A stretch of 43,637 nt of DNA from Herpetosiphonaceae bacterium (GTDB lineage Bacteria > Chloroflexota > Chloroflexia > Chloroflexales > Herpetosiphonaceae). The notes below the pieces were generated by a model. That model searched no databases, was not told where the DNA came from, and was given only the letters and a program-made list of their open reading frames with translations. The stretch spans positions 1 to 43,637 of the forward strand of contig JACCRK010000226.1 of NCBI GenBank assembly GCA_013813565.1, in the 5' to 3' direction. The position numbers and the translations under genes were made by a program. This document shows positions 25,857 through 34,279 of the stretch, piece by piece (the stretch's first letter is position 1; every line of letters starts with the position of its first letter).

Positions 25857-27705
25857 TGGCTACCTCGTAATCCTGCTGCAGTTTCAGCAGATGTTGTTGG
25901 CTATCGACTAGACCGCCCCGGCGATTGCGCGCCAGCCAGATAACGCTGTGCTCGGCGATTAGCTCGGCGGCCTGGCGGGCTAGCATTGCCCGTGCTGCCT
26001 CTGGCTGACCCTCCAGGACCCAGGTGGCGCGGGCGCAGGCGTGCTGGAGCAGCCCGCCGGCCCAGCGCAGCTCGCGCTCGATCAGGGCTGCGTCGGGCCG
26101 CTGGAGCCGGGCCTCGTCGAGCGGTTCGAGAATGTCAGCGATCCTGGCGCTGGCCTGCTGCAGCCCGTCGAGCGTCAGCCCGGCGTGGGTGCCAACCTTG
26201 TCGAGCGGCGCCTGGAGCACCAGGAACAGCACCGAGCTGTTGTGCAGCTTTGGCCCGATCTGGCGGTAGACATCGCCCAGATCGTACAGGATCCGCCCGA
26301 CCAGGCCGGTCTGATCGCGCAGCACGTGGGTGTCGAGCAGCTCGACCACGTCACGGTCGATGTTGCTGGCGCCGCACCAGCTCAGCGCCGCGCCATAGGC
26401 AAAGCCCAGATAGCTGACCGGCAGCGGCTGCCAGTGGCCGTTATCGCCCCAGTCGGTGATCATGTAGCCGATCGCGCCGTGCTTCAGCCCAGCCCTGGCG
26501 GCGCTGCGCAGATTCTCCAGCGCGTTGTGGGTGCGCCCGGCCACGCTGTTCCAGCTCGATGTGCCAGGGCAGACGTAGAACGAAATCCCGGATTTGGCGA
26601 ACAGCTCGCCGTGCTCATCAAAGGGATGCTCGGCCTCGTAGCCCCACTCCAGCGCAATCGTGTCGCGCGGCAGCTCGGCCACCAGCTCCGGGTACTCGAC
26701 AATAATATCGCCCCAGAACTGCATGGTCCGCCCCCGGCTGGCGACCTCGCGGTAGATGTCGAGCACGAAGTCCAGGTAGACCCGGCCTTTGCCGCGCTCC
26801 GCGACCGCCGCCTTGCTGCGGCCCTGGCCCAGATCGACCGTCTCATCACAGCCGACGTTGATCTGGCGGCTGCGGAAGTGGGGCAGCAGCTCATCGAACA
26901 GGCTGCGCACCAGCGTCAGGCTGCCGGGATCGCCGGGGTTGAGCGTGAACGGCTCGTCAAAGCGGCCCCAGATCGTGTCGCAGCCGTCGGGGGCCTCGGA
27001 GAGAGCGTGATACTCGGGCAGGGTCAGCCAGCGGCGCATATGGCCAAACGTGTTTTGATTCGGCACCAGCTCAATCCCGCGCTCGGCGCAGTAGGCATCG
27101 AGCAGCAGCACATCCTCGCCGGTCAGCGGCGTGGCCTGCGCCCAGACCGTGGGGTGCTGGCGGTAGGCGAAGGTGTGCTCGGTGTACAGCTGGATTTGAT
27201 TGATCTTCCAGCTGGCCAGCTCATCGATCAGCGCCAGCAGCGTCTTCAGCGTCGGCACTTTGTCGCGGCTGATGTCCAGCATCACGCCGCGCTGGTCGAA
27301 GTCGGGCCAGTCATCGATCTCCAGGCACGGCAGCGCCCCGGCGGACTGGGCGATGATCTGGCGCAGGGTCAGGGTGGCGTACCCGGCGCCCACCGCAGTG
27401 CTCGCGGTGATCCGCACCAGATCCGGCGCAATGCTCAGGCGATAGCCCTGCGGATGGGCGGTCGCATTGGCGGCGACGGTGATCAGCACGCCGATCTGGG
27501 CGGGGGGAACCGCGCTGCCGGCGGCCAGCTCCCACTCCAGCTGGGCGATGTCGCGCAGATCCTGGGCCAGCTGGCGGGCGGCGAATAGCAGATCCTGCGG
27601 CCGCTGGCTGTCCAGCACAATCAGACGGCCAGCCGCCAGCGTGGCCACGCCGGCGTGCAGGGCCAGCGAGCGTGGGGCGGGCTGGAGCGAAAGTGAACGT
27701 GTCAT
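25849..27705 (-). CDS. Family 20 beta-N-acetylhexosaminidase, probably cytoplasmic
   Basis: A 618-aa enzyme that releases GlcNAc from the non-reducing end of chitooligosaccharides. Residues 1-125 form the GH20b alpha/beta domain. The TIM barrel runs from about 133 (DWPDFDQRGVMLDISR) to 470. The catalytic Asp-Glu pair is in NVGCDET (287-288), where the acetamido-assisted mechanism places the polarising Asp and acid Glu. IQLYTEHTFAY, PNQNTFGHMRRW and MQFWGDI line the pocket. A helical C-terminal region of about 140 residues follows. No signal peptide is visible from ATG 27705, which I prefer because it lies 5 nt after the permease stop with an AAAGGG site; longer frames run into the permease. 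It therefore probably acts on imported oligosaccharides. Confidence 0.9.
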   Translation of the reverse strand: MTRSLSLQPAPRSLALHAGVATLAAGRLIVLDSQRPQDLLFAARQLAQDLRDIAQLEWELAAGSAVPPAQIGVLITVAANATAHPQGYRLSIAPDLVRITASTAVGAGYATLTLRQIIAQSAGALPCLEIDDWPDFDQRGVMLDISRDKVPTLKTLLALIDELASWKINQIQLYTEHTFAYRQHPTVWAQATPLTGEDVLLLDAYCAERGIELVPNQNTFGHMRRWLTLPEYHALSEAPDGCDTIWGRFDEPFTLNPGDPGSLTLVRSLFDELLPHFRSRQINVGCDETVDLGQGRSKAAVAERGKGRVYLDFVLDIYREVASRGRTMQFWGDIIVEYPELVAELPRDTIALEWGYEAEHPFDEHGELFAKSGISFYVCPGTSSWNSVAGRTHNALENLRSAARAGLKHGAIGYMITDWGDNGHWQPLPVSYLGFAYGAALSWCGASNIDRDVVELLDTHVLRDQTGLVGRILYDLGDVYRQIGPKLHNSSVLFLVLQAPLDKVGTHAGLTLDGLQQASARIADILEPLDEARLQRPDAALIERELRWAGGLLQHACARATWVLEGQPEAARAMLARQAAELIAEHSVIWLARNRRGGLVDSQQHLLKLQQDYEVANA

Positions 27706-27710
27706 GACGA

Positions 27711-28577
27711 TTAACCCTTTACTGAGCCGGCCAGCAGACCACGAACAAAATAGCGCTGGAGCGAGAAAAACACCGCCAGCGGCACCAGCATCGAGACAAA
27801 CGCGCCCGCCGTCAGCAGGTGCCAGTCCTGACCACGGGAGCCAACCAGCGCCGAAAGCCGCCCGGTCAGCACCGCCACATCCGAGCTGGTGCCCAGAAAG
27901 ACCAGCGAGATCAGCAGGTCGTTCCAGACCCACAGAAACTGGAAGATGCCGAACGAGGCGATGGCCGGCAGCGACAACGGCAGCACCAGCCGCACAAAGG
28001 CCGTAAAGTGCGAGGCCCCGTCGAGATAGGCCGACTCAAGCAAATCGCGGGGCAGCTGCGAGATATAGTTATACAGCAAATACGTCGCCATCGGTAGGCC
28101 AAATCCGGTGTGCGCCAGCCAGACCCCCAGAAACGTCCCGTTCAGGCCCATGGTGGTGTACAGCCGCAGCATTGGGATGAGCGCCACCTGCAGCGGCACC
28201 ACCATCAAGCCGATCACCAGCGCGAAAAAAAACTTGCGGCCGGGGAAATTCATCCAGGCGAAGGCGTAGGCCGCAAAGGCCGCCACGGTGATCGGAATTA
28301 CGGTCGCCGGGATTGTGACCACCAGCGTGTTCAGAAAGGCCGTGCCCAGGCCATTCGAGGTCATCACCTCGCCATAGTTCTGGGTGGTCCACTGGGTGAA
28401 GTTGAACGGATGCGCCAGGGCGGTCCACCAGCCGGTCGTGCGCATAGCGGTCGAGTCGCGGAACGAGCTGATGAACACCCCGACCGTCGGCAGCGTCCAG
28501 AGAAAGCAGATGGCGACCACCGCGATGTGCAGCGAGGTGCGGCTAACGAACTTTTGCAGACCATAGGAGTTTTTCAT
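27711..28577 (-). CDS. Carbohydrate ABC transporter permease (MalG/NagG-like)
   Basis: A 288-aa inner-membrane permease with six hydrophobic segments. The ATPase-coupling EAA loop is YLDGASHFTAFVRLVLPLSLPAI (about 190-212). The C-terminus LQRYFVRGLLAGSVKG is the standard end of MalG-type (CUT1) permeases. It follows the partner permease by 2 nt. Its context with NagA, GH20 and chitinase points to GlcNAc or chitobiose import. Confidence 0.93.
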   Translation of the reverse strand: MKNSYGLQKFVSRTSLHIAVVAICFLWTLPTVGVFISSFRDSTAMRTTGWWTALAHPFNFTQWTTQNYGEVMTSNGLGTAFLNTLVVTIPATVIPITVAAFAAYAFAWMNFPGRKFFFALVIGLMVVPLQVALIPMLRLYTTMGLNGTFLGVWLAHTGFGLPMATYLLYNYISQLPRDLLESAYLDGASHFTAFVRLVLPLSLPAIASFGIFQFLWVWNDLLISLVFLGTSSDVAVLTGRLSALVGSRGQDWHLLTAGAFVSMLVPLAVFFSLQRYFVRGLLAGSVKG

Positions 28578-28579
28578 GG

Positions 28580-29692
28580 CTACTGTCCTTGGCGGCGGAA
28601 CGCCCGCACATTGGCGATCATCACAGGGAGAACCGCGATCAACAGAATCACTGCCAGGGCGCTGCCGTGGCCGAAGTTGCGGAAGCGGAACATCTCGGCG
28701 TACATGCGGTTAGCGATCACCTCGGTGTTGTGCTGGCCGTTGGTCATCACATACACAATGTCAAACACCTTCAGCACCGCGATCAGCACGGTGGTTCCAA
28801 CGGTGATAATGGTCGTCTTCAGCGCCGGAATGATAATGTAGAAGAAGATCTCGATCTCGTCGGCCCCGTCGATCCGCGCCGCATCCATAATCTCGCCGGG
28901 GATAGCCTTGAGCGCCGCCGAGAGAATGATCATACAGAACCCAGTCTGTAGCCAGATCATAATTGCGATCAGGGCGAAGGTGTTGAACTGGCGATCGATC
29001 AGCCAGCCGACCGGCTGGCCGCCCAGGCCCGTCACCACCGCGTTGAGCAGCCCAATCTGCGGGCGTCCCGGCGGCTGATACGCATAGATGAACTTCCAGA
29101 TCACGCTGGCGCCGACGAATGAGATCACCATCGGCAGGAAGATCAGCGATTTGGCGAAGGCCTCGTAGCGCACCCGATCGAGCATCACCGCGATAACCAG
29201 GCCCAGCACTACGCTGAACACCGTCACGCCGACCAGCCAGTAAATATTGTTGACAAAGGCCGAGCGCATCGTCTTGTCGGTTACTGCAAACGCATAGTTA
29301 TCCAGCCCGACAAAGCTATCGCCGCGGGCGTCCATAAAGCTCAGGTAGATGGTCTGCAGCGTTGGGTAGACCAGATAGATCAGCAGCAGCGCCAGGGCCG
29401 GGCCAACAAAAACCCAGGCCCGCAGCCGCTGCTGCCAGCGCTCGCTCGGCAGCAGCGCCACCGCCGTGTTGGCCAGCCAGAACAGCAGCCAGATGCCCAG
29501 CACCCCGATCAGCAGCGCAATGCTGGTGACCAGCCAGCGCGGCGTGGTCGGGTCGCGCATCACGCCAAAGCCCCAGCCAAACCCCAAGATCGTCGCCAGG
29601 AACGTCGCCAGCACAATCAGGAGCCGGAGCGGCCGCGATCGCAAGCGCCCCTGAGCATCGCGGTATGATGGCGTTGGTTGTTCGATCAGCAT
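28580..29692 (-). CDS. Carbohydrate ABC transporter permease (MalF-like)
   Basis: A 370-aa permease. It has two extra N-terminal hydrophobic segments (about 23-45 and 52-80), longer than a minimal CUT1 permease, and then six core segments. The EAA loop is MDAARIDGADEIEIFFYIIIPALK, and VKVFDIVYVMTNG-like residues follow in the region around 320. It pairs with the 27711 permease. It is preceded by the repeat element at 29707-29857. Confidence 0.92.
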   Translation of the reverse strand: MLIEQPTPSYRDAQGRLRSRPLRLLIVLATFLATILGFGWGFGVMRDPTTPRWLVTSIALLIGVLGIWLLFWLANTAVALLPSERWQQRLRAWVFVGPALALLLIYLVYPTLQTIYLSFMDARGDSFVGLDNYAFAVTDKTMRSAFVNNIYWLVGVTVFSVVLGLVIAVMLDRVRYEAFAKSLIFLPMVISFVGASVIWKFIYAYQPPGRPQIGLLNAVVTGLGGQPVGWLIDRQFNTFALIAIMIWLQTGFCMIILSAALKAIPGEIMDAARIDGADEIEIFFYIIIPALKTTIITVGTTVLIAVLKVFDIVYVMTNGQHNTEVIANRMYAEMFRFRNFGHGSALAVILLIAVLPVMIANVRAFRRQGQ

Positions 29693-29706
29693 AAGCGCTC
29701 CAGTTA

Positions 29707-29857
29707 TTAGTGATCTGTGATTAGAGGTCAGTGGTCAGGGCTGGCTGAGCCTGTGAAGCCCGACTGATAGGGCTTCACAGGCTCAGCCAGCGGCGGTGAT
29801 CAGATGTCTAGTTTTTACCTGCGAGCCTCTGATCACTAGCCACTAGCCACTGATCAC
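29707..29857 (-). repeat. Composite element: 7-bp tandem repeats flanking a 20-bp hairpin (copy B)
   Basis: Left heptamers TTAGTGA, TCTGTGA, TTAGAGG, TCAGTGG, TCAGGGC occupy 29707-29741. Perfect 20-bp arms at 29741-29760 and 29771-29790 (ctggctgagcctgtgaagcc and its complement) have a 10-nt loop. Right heptamers TGATCAC, TAGCCAC, TAGCCAC, TGATCAC occupy 29830-29857, roughly inverse to the left ones. It fills the gap between the substrate-binding-protein gene and its permease gene. Confidence 0.85.
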
Positions 29858-29863
29858 TACGTC

Positions 29864-31360
29864 CTACTTCTTCGGCCAGCTATCCTCAATCGACTGCAGC
29901 ACGCTGTCGAGGTCCTCGCCGCCGACATAGTCGACCATGCCGGTCCAGAAGGTGCCCACGCCAACCTCGGCGGGCATCAGGTCGGAGGCATCGAAGCGGA
30001 AGACGGTGGCGTCCTTGATGATCGCAGCCTGATTGCGGTCAACTTCGTTGGGGTACCAGTCCAGCGGCACGCTCTTGTTGGGCGAGAGGAAGCCGCCTTT
30101 TTGCGCCCAGGCTTTGGCCGCATCGGCGGTGGCCAGGTACTGCATGACGGCGCGAACCTCGGGGCGGTCGTTGTACATACCGAATATGTCGCCGCCACCA
30201 AGCACGGGCTTGCCCTGGGCCGGGTCGATCGGCGGCAGATAGAAGAAGTTGCTATCGGTGCCGGCAACTTTGCCCTCGGGGAAGAAGGCCGGGATCCAGC
30301 CAGCCTGGCGGTGCATCCAGCAGCCGGGCTTGGCGGCATCGAACATCGGGGTCTGGGTGTCGGCGACCGGAATGGTCAGGATGCCGGTGGTGCCGCCGTA
30401 GACATAGGATTCGTTGAACCAGATCTTGCTCATAATCTCGGCGGCGTTCTTGACGGCTGGGTCGTTGAACGGCAGCTCGTGCTTGACCCACTGATCGTAT
30501 TTGTCCGGCCCGGCGGTCCGCAGCATGATGTCTTCCATCCAGTCGGTGGCGACCCAGCCGGTGGCGCCGGCGTGCTCGATGCTGATACACCAGGGCGTGT
30601 TGCCGTCGGCGACCATCTGGTCGCTCAGGGCCAGCATCTCATCCCAGGTCTCGGGAACTTTGTAGCCAGCCTCTTCAAACTGGGGCACTGGATACCAGAC
30701 CAGGCTCTTGGCGCTGGCGCGGAAGAACGAGCCATACAGCTTGCCATCAACCGAGCCAAGATCGATCCACGATTGAATGTAGTCCTGCTTGAACTGATCC
30801 TGGTCCATAAAGCTGCTCAGCTCGACCAGTTTGCCCTCGCGGGCGAAGCTGGCCATCAGGCCGGGCTGGGGGAAGTTGGCGATATCGGGGGCGTTGTTGC
30901 CTTCGACGCGAACCGTGATCAGGGTCTCGAACTCTTTCGAGCCCTCGTACTTGATCTCGATGCCGCTGCGCTTGGAGAACTCGGCCAGGGTATCTTTGAA
31001 GCGGGTCTCATCTTCGTCAACCCAGACGCCAAAGATGCTGACGCTTTTGCCTTTGAACTCACCGGCCTCGGCCTGGGTAAGCTCCGTATAGGCGGCGGGC
31101 GCGGCTACCGTCGAGTCGCTGGCGGGGGCCTCTGTTGCAGCTGGGGCTTCGGTCGCAGCTGGGGCTTCAGTTGCGGCGGGCGCGGTGGGCGCTTCAGTCG
31201 CGGCGGGCGCGGCAGGCGCTTCGGTCGCGGCGGGTGCGGCGGCCGCTTGCGTGGGCGCGCTGGTGGCTGGAGCGGTGGTGGCGGCCTCGCTGCCACAGGC
31301 GGCGACAAACAACGACAGAATGGTGAGCAGGCTTAGCAGTTGCCAAAGTTTCCGATTCAT
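29864..31360 (-). CDS. Carbohydrate ABC substrate-binding lipoprotein
   Basis: A 498-aa lipoprotein of the SBP_bac_1 (CUT1) class. The signal peptide has lipobox FVAAC (Cys22). A low-complexity Ala/Pro/Thr/Glu linker (about 27-88, repeating ATEAPA units) then tethers the binding domain away from the membrane. The binding fold starts near GKSVSIFGVWVDEDETRFKDTLAEF. Later motifs VPETWDEMLALSDQM and DRPEVRAVMQYLATADAAKAWA are typical sugar-SBP features. The start is ATG 31360 with AAGGAGGAG. Chitobiose or GlcNAc is the inferred ligand, from context. No transporter ATPase gene is nearby. Confidence 0.92.
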   Translation of the reverse strand: MNRKLWQLLSLLTILSLFVAACGSEAATTAPATSAPTQAAAAPAATEAPAAPAATEAPTAPAATEAPAATEAPAATEAPASDSTVAAPAAYTELTQAEAGEFKGKSVSIFGVWVDEDETRFKDTLAEFSKRSGIEIKYEGSKEFETLITVRVEGNNAPDIANFPQPGLMASFAREGKLVELSSFMDQDQFKQDYIQSWIDLGSVDGKLYGSFFRASAKSLVWYPVPQFEEAGYKVPETWDEMLALSDQMVADGNTPWCISIEHAGATGWVATDWMEDIMLRTAGPDKYDQWVKHELPFNDPAVKNAAEIMSKIWFNESYVYGGTTGILTIPVADTQTPMFDAAKPGCWMHRQAGWIPAFFPEGKVAGTDSNFFYLPPIDPAQGKPVLGGGDIFGMYNDRPEVRAVMQYLATADAAKAWAQKGGFLSPNKSVPLDWYPNEVDRNQAAIIKDATVFRFDASDLMPAEVGVGTFWTGMVDYVGGEDLDSVLQSIEDSWPKK

Positions 31361-31508
31361 GGTGGAGCTCCTCCTTGAAGGTATCAAGGCATAACAAACG
31401 ATCAGGTTTTTGAAAATAAGCAAGCGATGTTTCAGGCACGGTGTGGGTCGCCAGGGTAGCGAGCAGCGTGGCGCTAAGGCCTAACCCCTCGTTGCTAACC
31501 CTGACGCC

Positions 31509-32579
31509 CTAGCGATTAGCGGCCAATAATCCCTCCTTGGCATTCGTGTTGGTATGAACAATCCGCGGCTGTACCGCCGCAGGAAGCGAAAGCGTGTGAT
31601 GGAGCCCCTTTTCTGCCAGCGCTACGCCGCCCCAGCCGCCAACGTTGTAGTCAGCCGCCACCAGCCCGACCAGCTCCGGCGTCAGCAGGGCGCGGGCCAG
31701 CTGCGACTCTTCGCGCAGGCGGTTCAGCTCAGCCACAATCGGCTGGAAAAAGGCATCTCCGGCAGCGGTCACTCCGCCGCCAAGCATAATCCGCTCAACA
31801 TCATAGGCCAGCGCCAGATTGTAGATCGCCCGACCGAGCGCCTGGCCGACCTGCCCGGCAATCCCCTGGGCTACCGCGTCGCCGGCCGCCGCCGCCGCAT
31901 AGACCTGGGCGGTTGTCGCCGGAGCCGCCATGTGCCGCAGGCTGGTCGGGGCACCTGCCTCCAGGGCCGCCTGGGCCATCCGGGCAATCGCCGGGCCAGA
32001 TGCCAGCATCTCCAGGCAGCCCCGCCCGCCACAGCTACAGCGCGGCCCGTGGGGATCGAGGCTGCTGTGGCCGATTTCGCCGGCCATGCCGTGGACTCCG
32101 CGATACAGCTGGCCCTGGAGCACCAGTCCGGCCGAGATGCCAGTGCCGATGCTCAGGTAGGCCAGACTAGCCCCGCTGCGGGCGTGGCCAAAGCGATGCA
32201 GCCCCCAGGCCGCCGCCCGAACATCATTCTCCAGAAAACACGGAATACTTAATGCCTCGCGTAGCAGCGCGCCAACCGGCAACGTGTCCCACTGAAGATT
32301 CACCGCCAGATTGACCACGCCCGTGCTTGAGTTCACCTGGCCTGGAATGCCCAGGCCAATTGCCCCGACCTCCGAGAGCGCCACATTGGCCCGCCGCAAC
32401 GTCTCACATATTGCATCGATGATGCTATCCAGCGTATGCTGGGGGCTGGTCAGATTGGTGGCCACCGTCAGCTGTTCGCACACCTGCCATTGGTCGTTAA
32501 CCAGCAGGGTGGCGATTTTCGTCCCGCCAACATCAACGCCGAGCAGCCATTTCCATAGGTTTTGTGATTCTCGATACAT
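31509..32579 (-). CDS. ROK family kinase, probable N-acetylglucosamine kinase
   Basis: A 356-aa ROK kinase that probably phosphorylates imported GlcNAc. The N-terminal phosphate loop is GVDVGGTKIA (14-23), the catalytic Asp is in END (119), the phosphate-2 loop is SIGTGISAGLV, and the zinc site GEIGH plus CSCGGRGCLE uses His171 and Cys181, 183 and 188. It is about 40 residues longer at the C-terminus than typical. It has no DNA-binding N-terminus, unlike the neighbouring regulator. AAAGGA precedes ATG 32579, 14 nt after the regulator stop. The substrate is inferred from the operon. Confidence 0.88.
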   Translation of the reverse strand: MYRESQNLWKWLLGVDVGGTKIATLLVNDQWQVCEQLTVATNLTSPQHTLDSIIDAICETLRRANVALSEVGAIGLGIPGQVNSSTGVVNLAVNLQWDTLPVGALLREALSIPCFLENDVRAAAWGLHRFGHARSGASLAYLSIGTGISAGLVLQGQLYRGVHGMAGEIGHSSLDPHGPRCSCGGRGCLEMLASGPAIARMAQAALEAGAPTSLRHMAAPATTAQVYAAAAAGDAVAQGIAGQVGQALGRAIYNLALAYDVERIMLGGGVTAAGDAFFQPIVAELNRLREESQLARALLTPELVGLVAADYNVGGWGGVALAEKGLHHTLSLPAAVQPRIVHTNTNAKEGLLAANR

Positions 32580-32593
32580 GCCGCTTCCTTTAT

Positions 32594-33799
32594 CTATGGA
32601 AATTGATTCAAGCCCAGTTCCTGTGCGAGCAGCAGGGCGGCGGCGCCCAGGGTGACAATATCCGGCCCCAGCGTGCTTTGCTCAATCATGGTTTGGTGGG
32701 CCAGGGTCGCCAGCGTGCGGCGCTGGAGCTGAGCGTTGAGCGGCTCAAGCAGGGCCTGGCCAAATCCAGCGACGGTGCCAGCAATAATCACGTGGTTGAT
32801 ATTGAGTGTGCCAACGACAAATGCCAGTGCGCTCCCCAGATAGCGGCCCACATTGGTGATGATCGGCTGGAGGGTGGTATCGCCAGCGTGGTGGGCCGCG
32901 ACCACATCGACCATCGTCAGCTCGTGCCCCTGGCTGACCAGCGCGTGCAGCTTCGACTCAGGCTGGTGGTGGGCCATTGTGCGCGCCTGCTGGATAATCG
33001 CCTGGCTGCTGGCCACCGTCTCCAGGCAACCAAAGCTGCCGCACCGACACAGTGTCCCGTGATCCACCACCACCACATGGCCAATCTCGCCGGCGCCACC
33101 GCCATCGCCGTAGAATAGTCGGCCGTTCAGAACCATGCCCATGCCAATCCCCCGGCCGATTTTTACCACCACCAGGTTGCCAACATTCTTATGGACGCCA
33201 AAGGTATATTCGGCGATCGCGGCGACGTGGCTGTCGTTGGCGACATGGACCGGCAGACTGTAGCGCTTAGTCAGGATTGTTCGCAGTGGTAGCTCGCGCC
33301 AGTCCAGGTTGACCGCCTGCCGCACCATACCCTGGGCGGCGTCGATAATGCCTGGTGCGCCAATGCCAATCCCCAGAATTGGGCTGGATGTGCTGGCGAT
33401 CAGCTGATCGATCAGCTGGTAGACCGCCGCCAGCACCGCCTCGCCGCCCTGGCCTGGCAGCGCCACGCTGGCCTGATGGCGCACCTTGCCCCGCATACTA
33501 ATCACGGCGCCACGCAGGGTTCCGCTAGCGAGATCCAGCCCAATCAAGTGCCGGGAGTCCTCGGCCAGGCTCAGCAGAGTTGGCGGTTTGCCGCCGACCG
33601 ATTCGCCAGTGCCAACTTCTTCAACCAGGCCTTCGTCGAGCATCTCGCTGACGTTGGCCGAGACGGTCGTGCGGGTCAGCTGGGTCATTCGCGAGATATC
33701 AACTCGGCTAATCGCCCCCTGATCGTAGATCGTCCGCAGAATAAGCCGTCGATTATGGACTTTGGTGTGTTCACGGGTGGCTTTTTCAAGTATGGTCAT
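32594..33799 (-). CDS. ROK family transcriptional repressor (NagC/XylR-like) of the chitin/GlcNAc regulon
   Basis: A 401-aa protein. A winged helix-turn-helix at about residues 14-65 (NRRLILRTIYDQGAISRVDISRMTQLTRTTVSANVSEMLDEGLV) precedes a ROK sugar-binding domain from about 85 (IGLDLASGTLRGAVI). NDSH (about 192-195) aligns with the sugar-binding NDxN. VKIGRGIGMGMVLNG is a modified phosphate loop, and the zinc site is GEIGH with CRCGSFGCLE. Such regulators release DNA when bound to sugar. It is the first gene of the operon. Its own promoter and that of the divergent chitinase gene carry the same 20-bp motif, probably its operator. Confidence 0.92.
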   Translation of the reverse strand: MTILEKATREHTKVHNRRLILRTIYDQGAISRVDISRMTQLTRTTVSANVSEMLDEGLVEEVGTGESVGGKPPTLLSLAEDSRHLIGLDLASGTLRGAVISMRGKVRHQASVALPGQGGEAVLAAVYQLIDQLIASTSSPILGIGIGAPGIIDAAQGMVRQAVNLDWRELPLRTILTKRYSLPVHVANDSHVAAIAEYTFGVHKNVGNLVVVKIGRGIGMGMVLNGRLFYGDGGGAGEIGHVVVVDHGTLCRCGSFGCLETVASSQAIIQQARTMAHHQPESKLHALVSQGHELTMVDVVAAHHAGDTTLQPIITNVGRYLGSALAFVVGTLNINHVIIAGTVAGFGQALLEPLNAQLQRRTLATLAHQTMIEQSTLGPDIVTLGAAALLLAQELGLNQFP

Positions 33800-33806
33800 G
33801 CATTCA

Positions 33807-33826
33807 GTCCATTGAACTTACAAAGT
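33807..33826 (-). promoter_or_regulatory. Candidate ROK-repressor operator O1
   Basis: On the minus strand this reads ACTTTGTAAGTTCAATGGAC, starting 2 nt after the -10 box. It differs from O2 at only two of 20 positions (both G/A). Confidence 0.7.
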
Positions 33827-33828
33827 GG

Positions 33829-33857
33829 AGTATAAAAGATCGCTGTAACTTTGTCAA
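33829..33857 (-). promoter_or_regulatory. Promoter of ROK repressor/GlcNAc operon
   Basis: On the minus strand: TTGACA (33857-33852), 17-nt spacer, TATACT (33834-33829). This is near-consensus sigma-70 spacing and sequence, 30 nt before the repressor ATG. Confidence 0.85.
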
Positions 33858-34054
33858 GCTCACTATTCAAGCGATTAATCCGATTGTCCCGGTAGTTCTA
33901 CCAGGCTTAGCAAGCAGCTTGTCCTCGCCGCCCGCTGGTGCATTATCGAACAAATTGAGCGTTCTACGGCCGCATATTGCCCTAAAAGATGCTGCTCGCC
34001 CCTCGATTCTCGGCGCATCTTCTGGCGCCGCTTGTGCTGGCTTAAAATTCCTAC

Positions 34055-34084
34055 TTGACAAACTTAAAATAATTATACTATTAT
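34055..34084 (+). promoter_or_regulatory. Promoter of chitinase gene
   Basis: TTGACA (34055-34060), 18-nt AT-rich spacer, TATTAT (34079-34084). It is followed 2 nt later by operator motif O2 and leaves a leader of about 190 nt before the chitinase ATG. Confidence 0.8.
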
Positions 34085-34086
34085 AT

Positions 34087-34106
34087 ACTTTGTAAATTCA
34101 ATGAAC
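34087..34106 (+). promoter_or_regulatory. Candidate ROK-repressor operator O2
   Basis: ACTTTGTAAATTCAATGAAC begins 2 nt after the -10 box, covering the expected start of transcription. It matches O1 on the opposite strand of the divergent promoter at 18 of 20 positions. Confidence 0.7.
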
Positions 34107-34279
34107 TATTCGATTGTTTTGCTAGAAGGAGGCAATCCTAGTCTGAAAGTGATAGAAATGCAATCGCATTGAGTTTAGGTCAGCCCATCAGCTTAACATC
34201 TATGTCCGCAATGGAGCACCCGCGCAACGACCTTTAACCTATGGAGCACCATGATAGCGCTCCTGAAAGGAATCCTGTA

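Larger units (their letters stand above)
33800..34279. other. 480-nt divergent regulatory region between repressor and chitinase
   Basis: It holds two strong promoters and two copies of one operator-like motif (described separately). About 200 nt between them and a 195-nt chitinase leader contain no supportable gene. The leader has an AGGAGG at 34118-34123 with no matching start, and the word atggagcacc twice (34211 and 34241). Confidence 0.7.

Noticed and set aside
31361-31508. Third copy of the ROK operator before the sugar-binding lipoprotein gene
   Set aside because: The best match (minus strand, near cgtttgttatgccttgatac) agrees at fewer than half the positions and has no good promoter beside it.
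33867-34061. 64-residue frame in the repressor-chitinase gap
   Set aside because: No ribosome-binding site or recognisable feature, and it overlaps the chitinase -35 box.
34202-34237. 11-codon frame (ATG to TAA) in the chitinase leader, possible leader peptide
   Set aside because: No Shine-Dalgarno sequence and no attenuator pair nearby; the repeated atggagcacc word alone is not evidence of translation.
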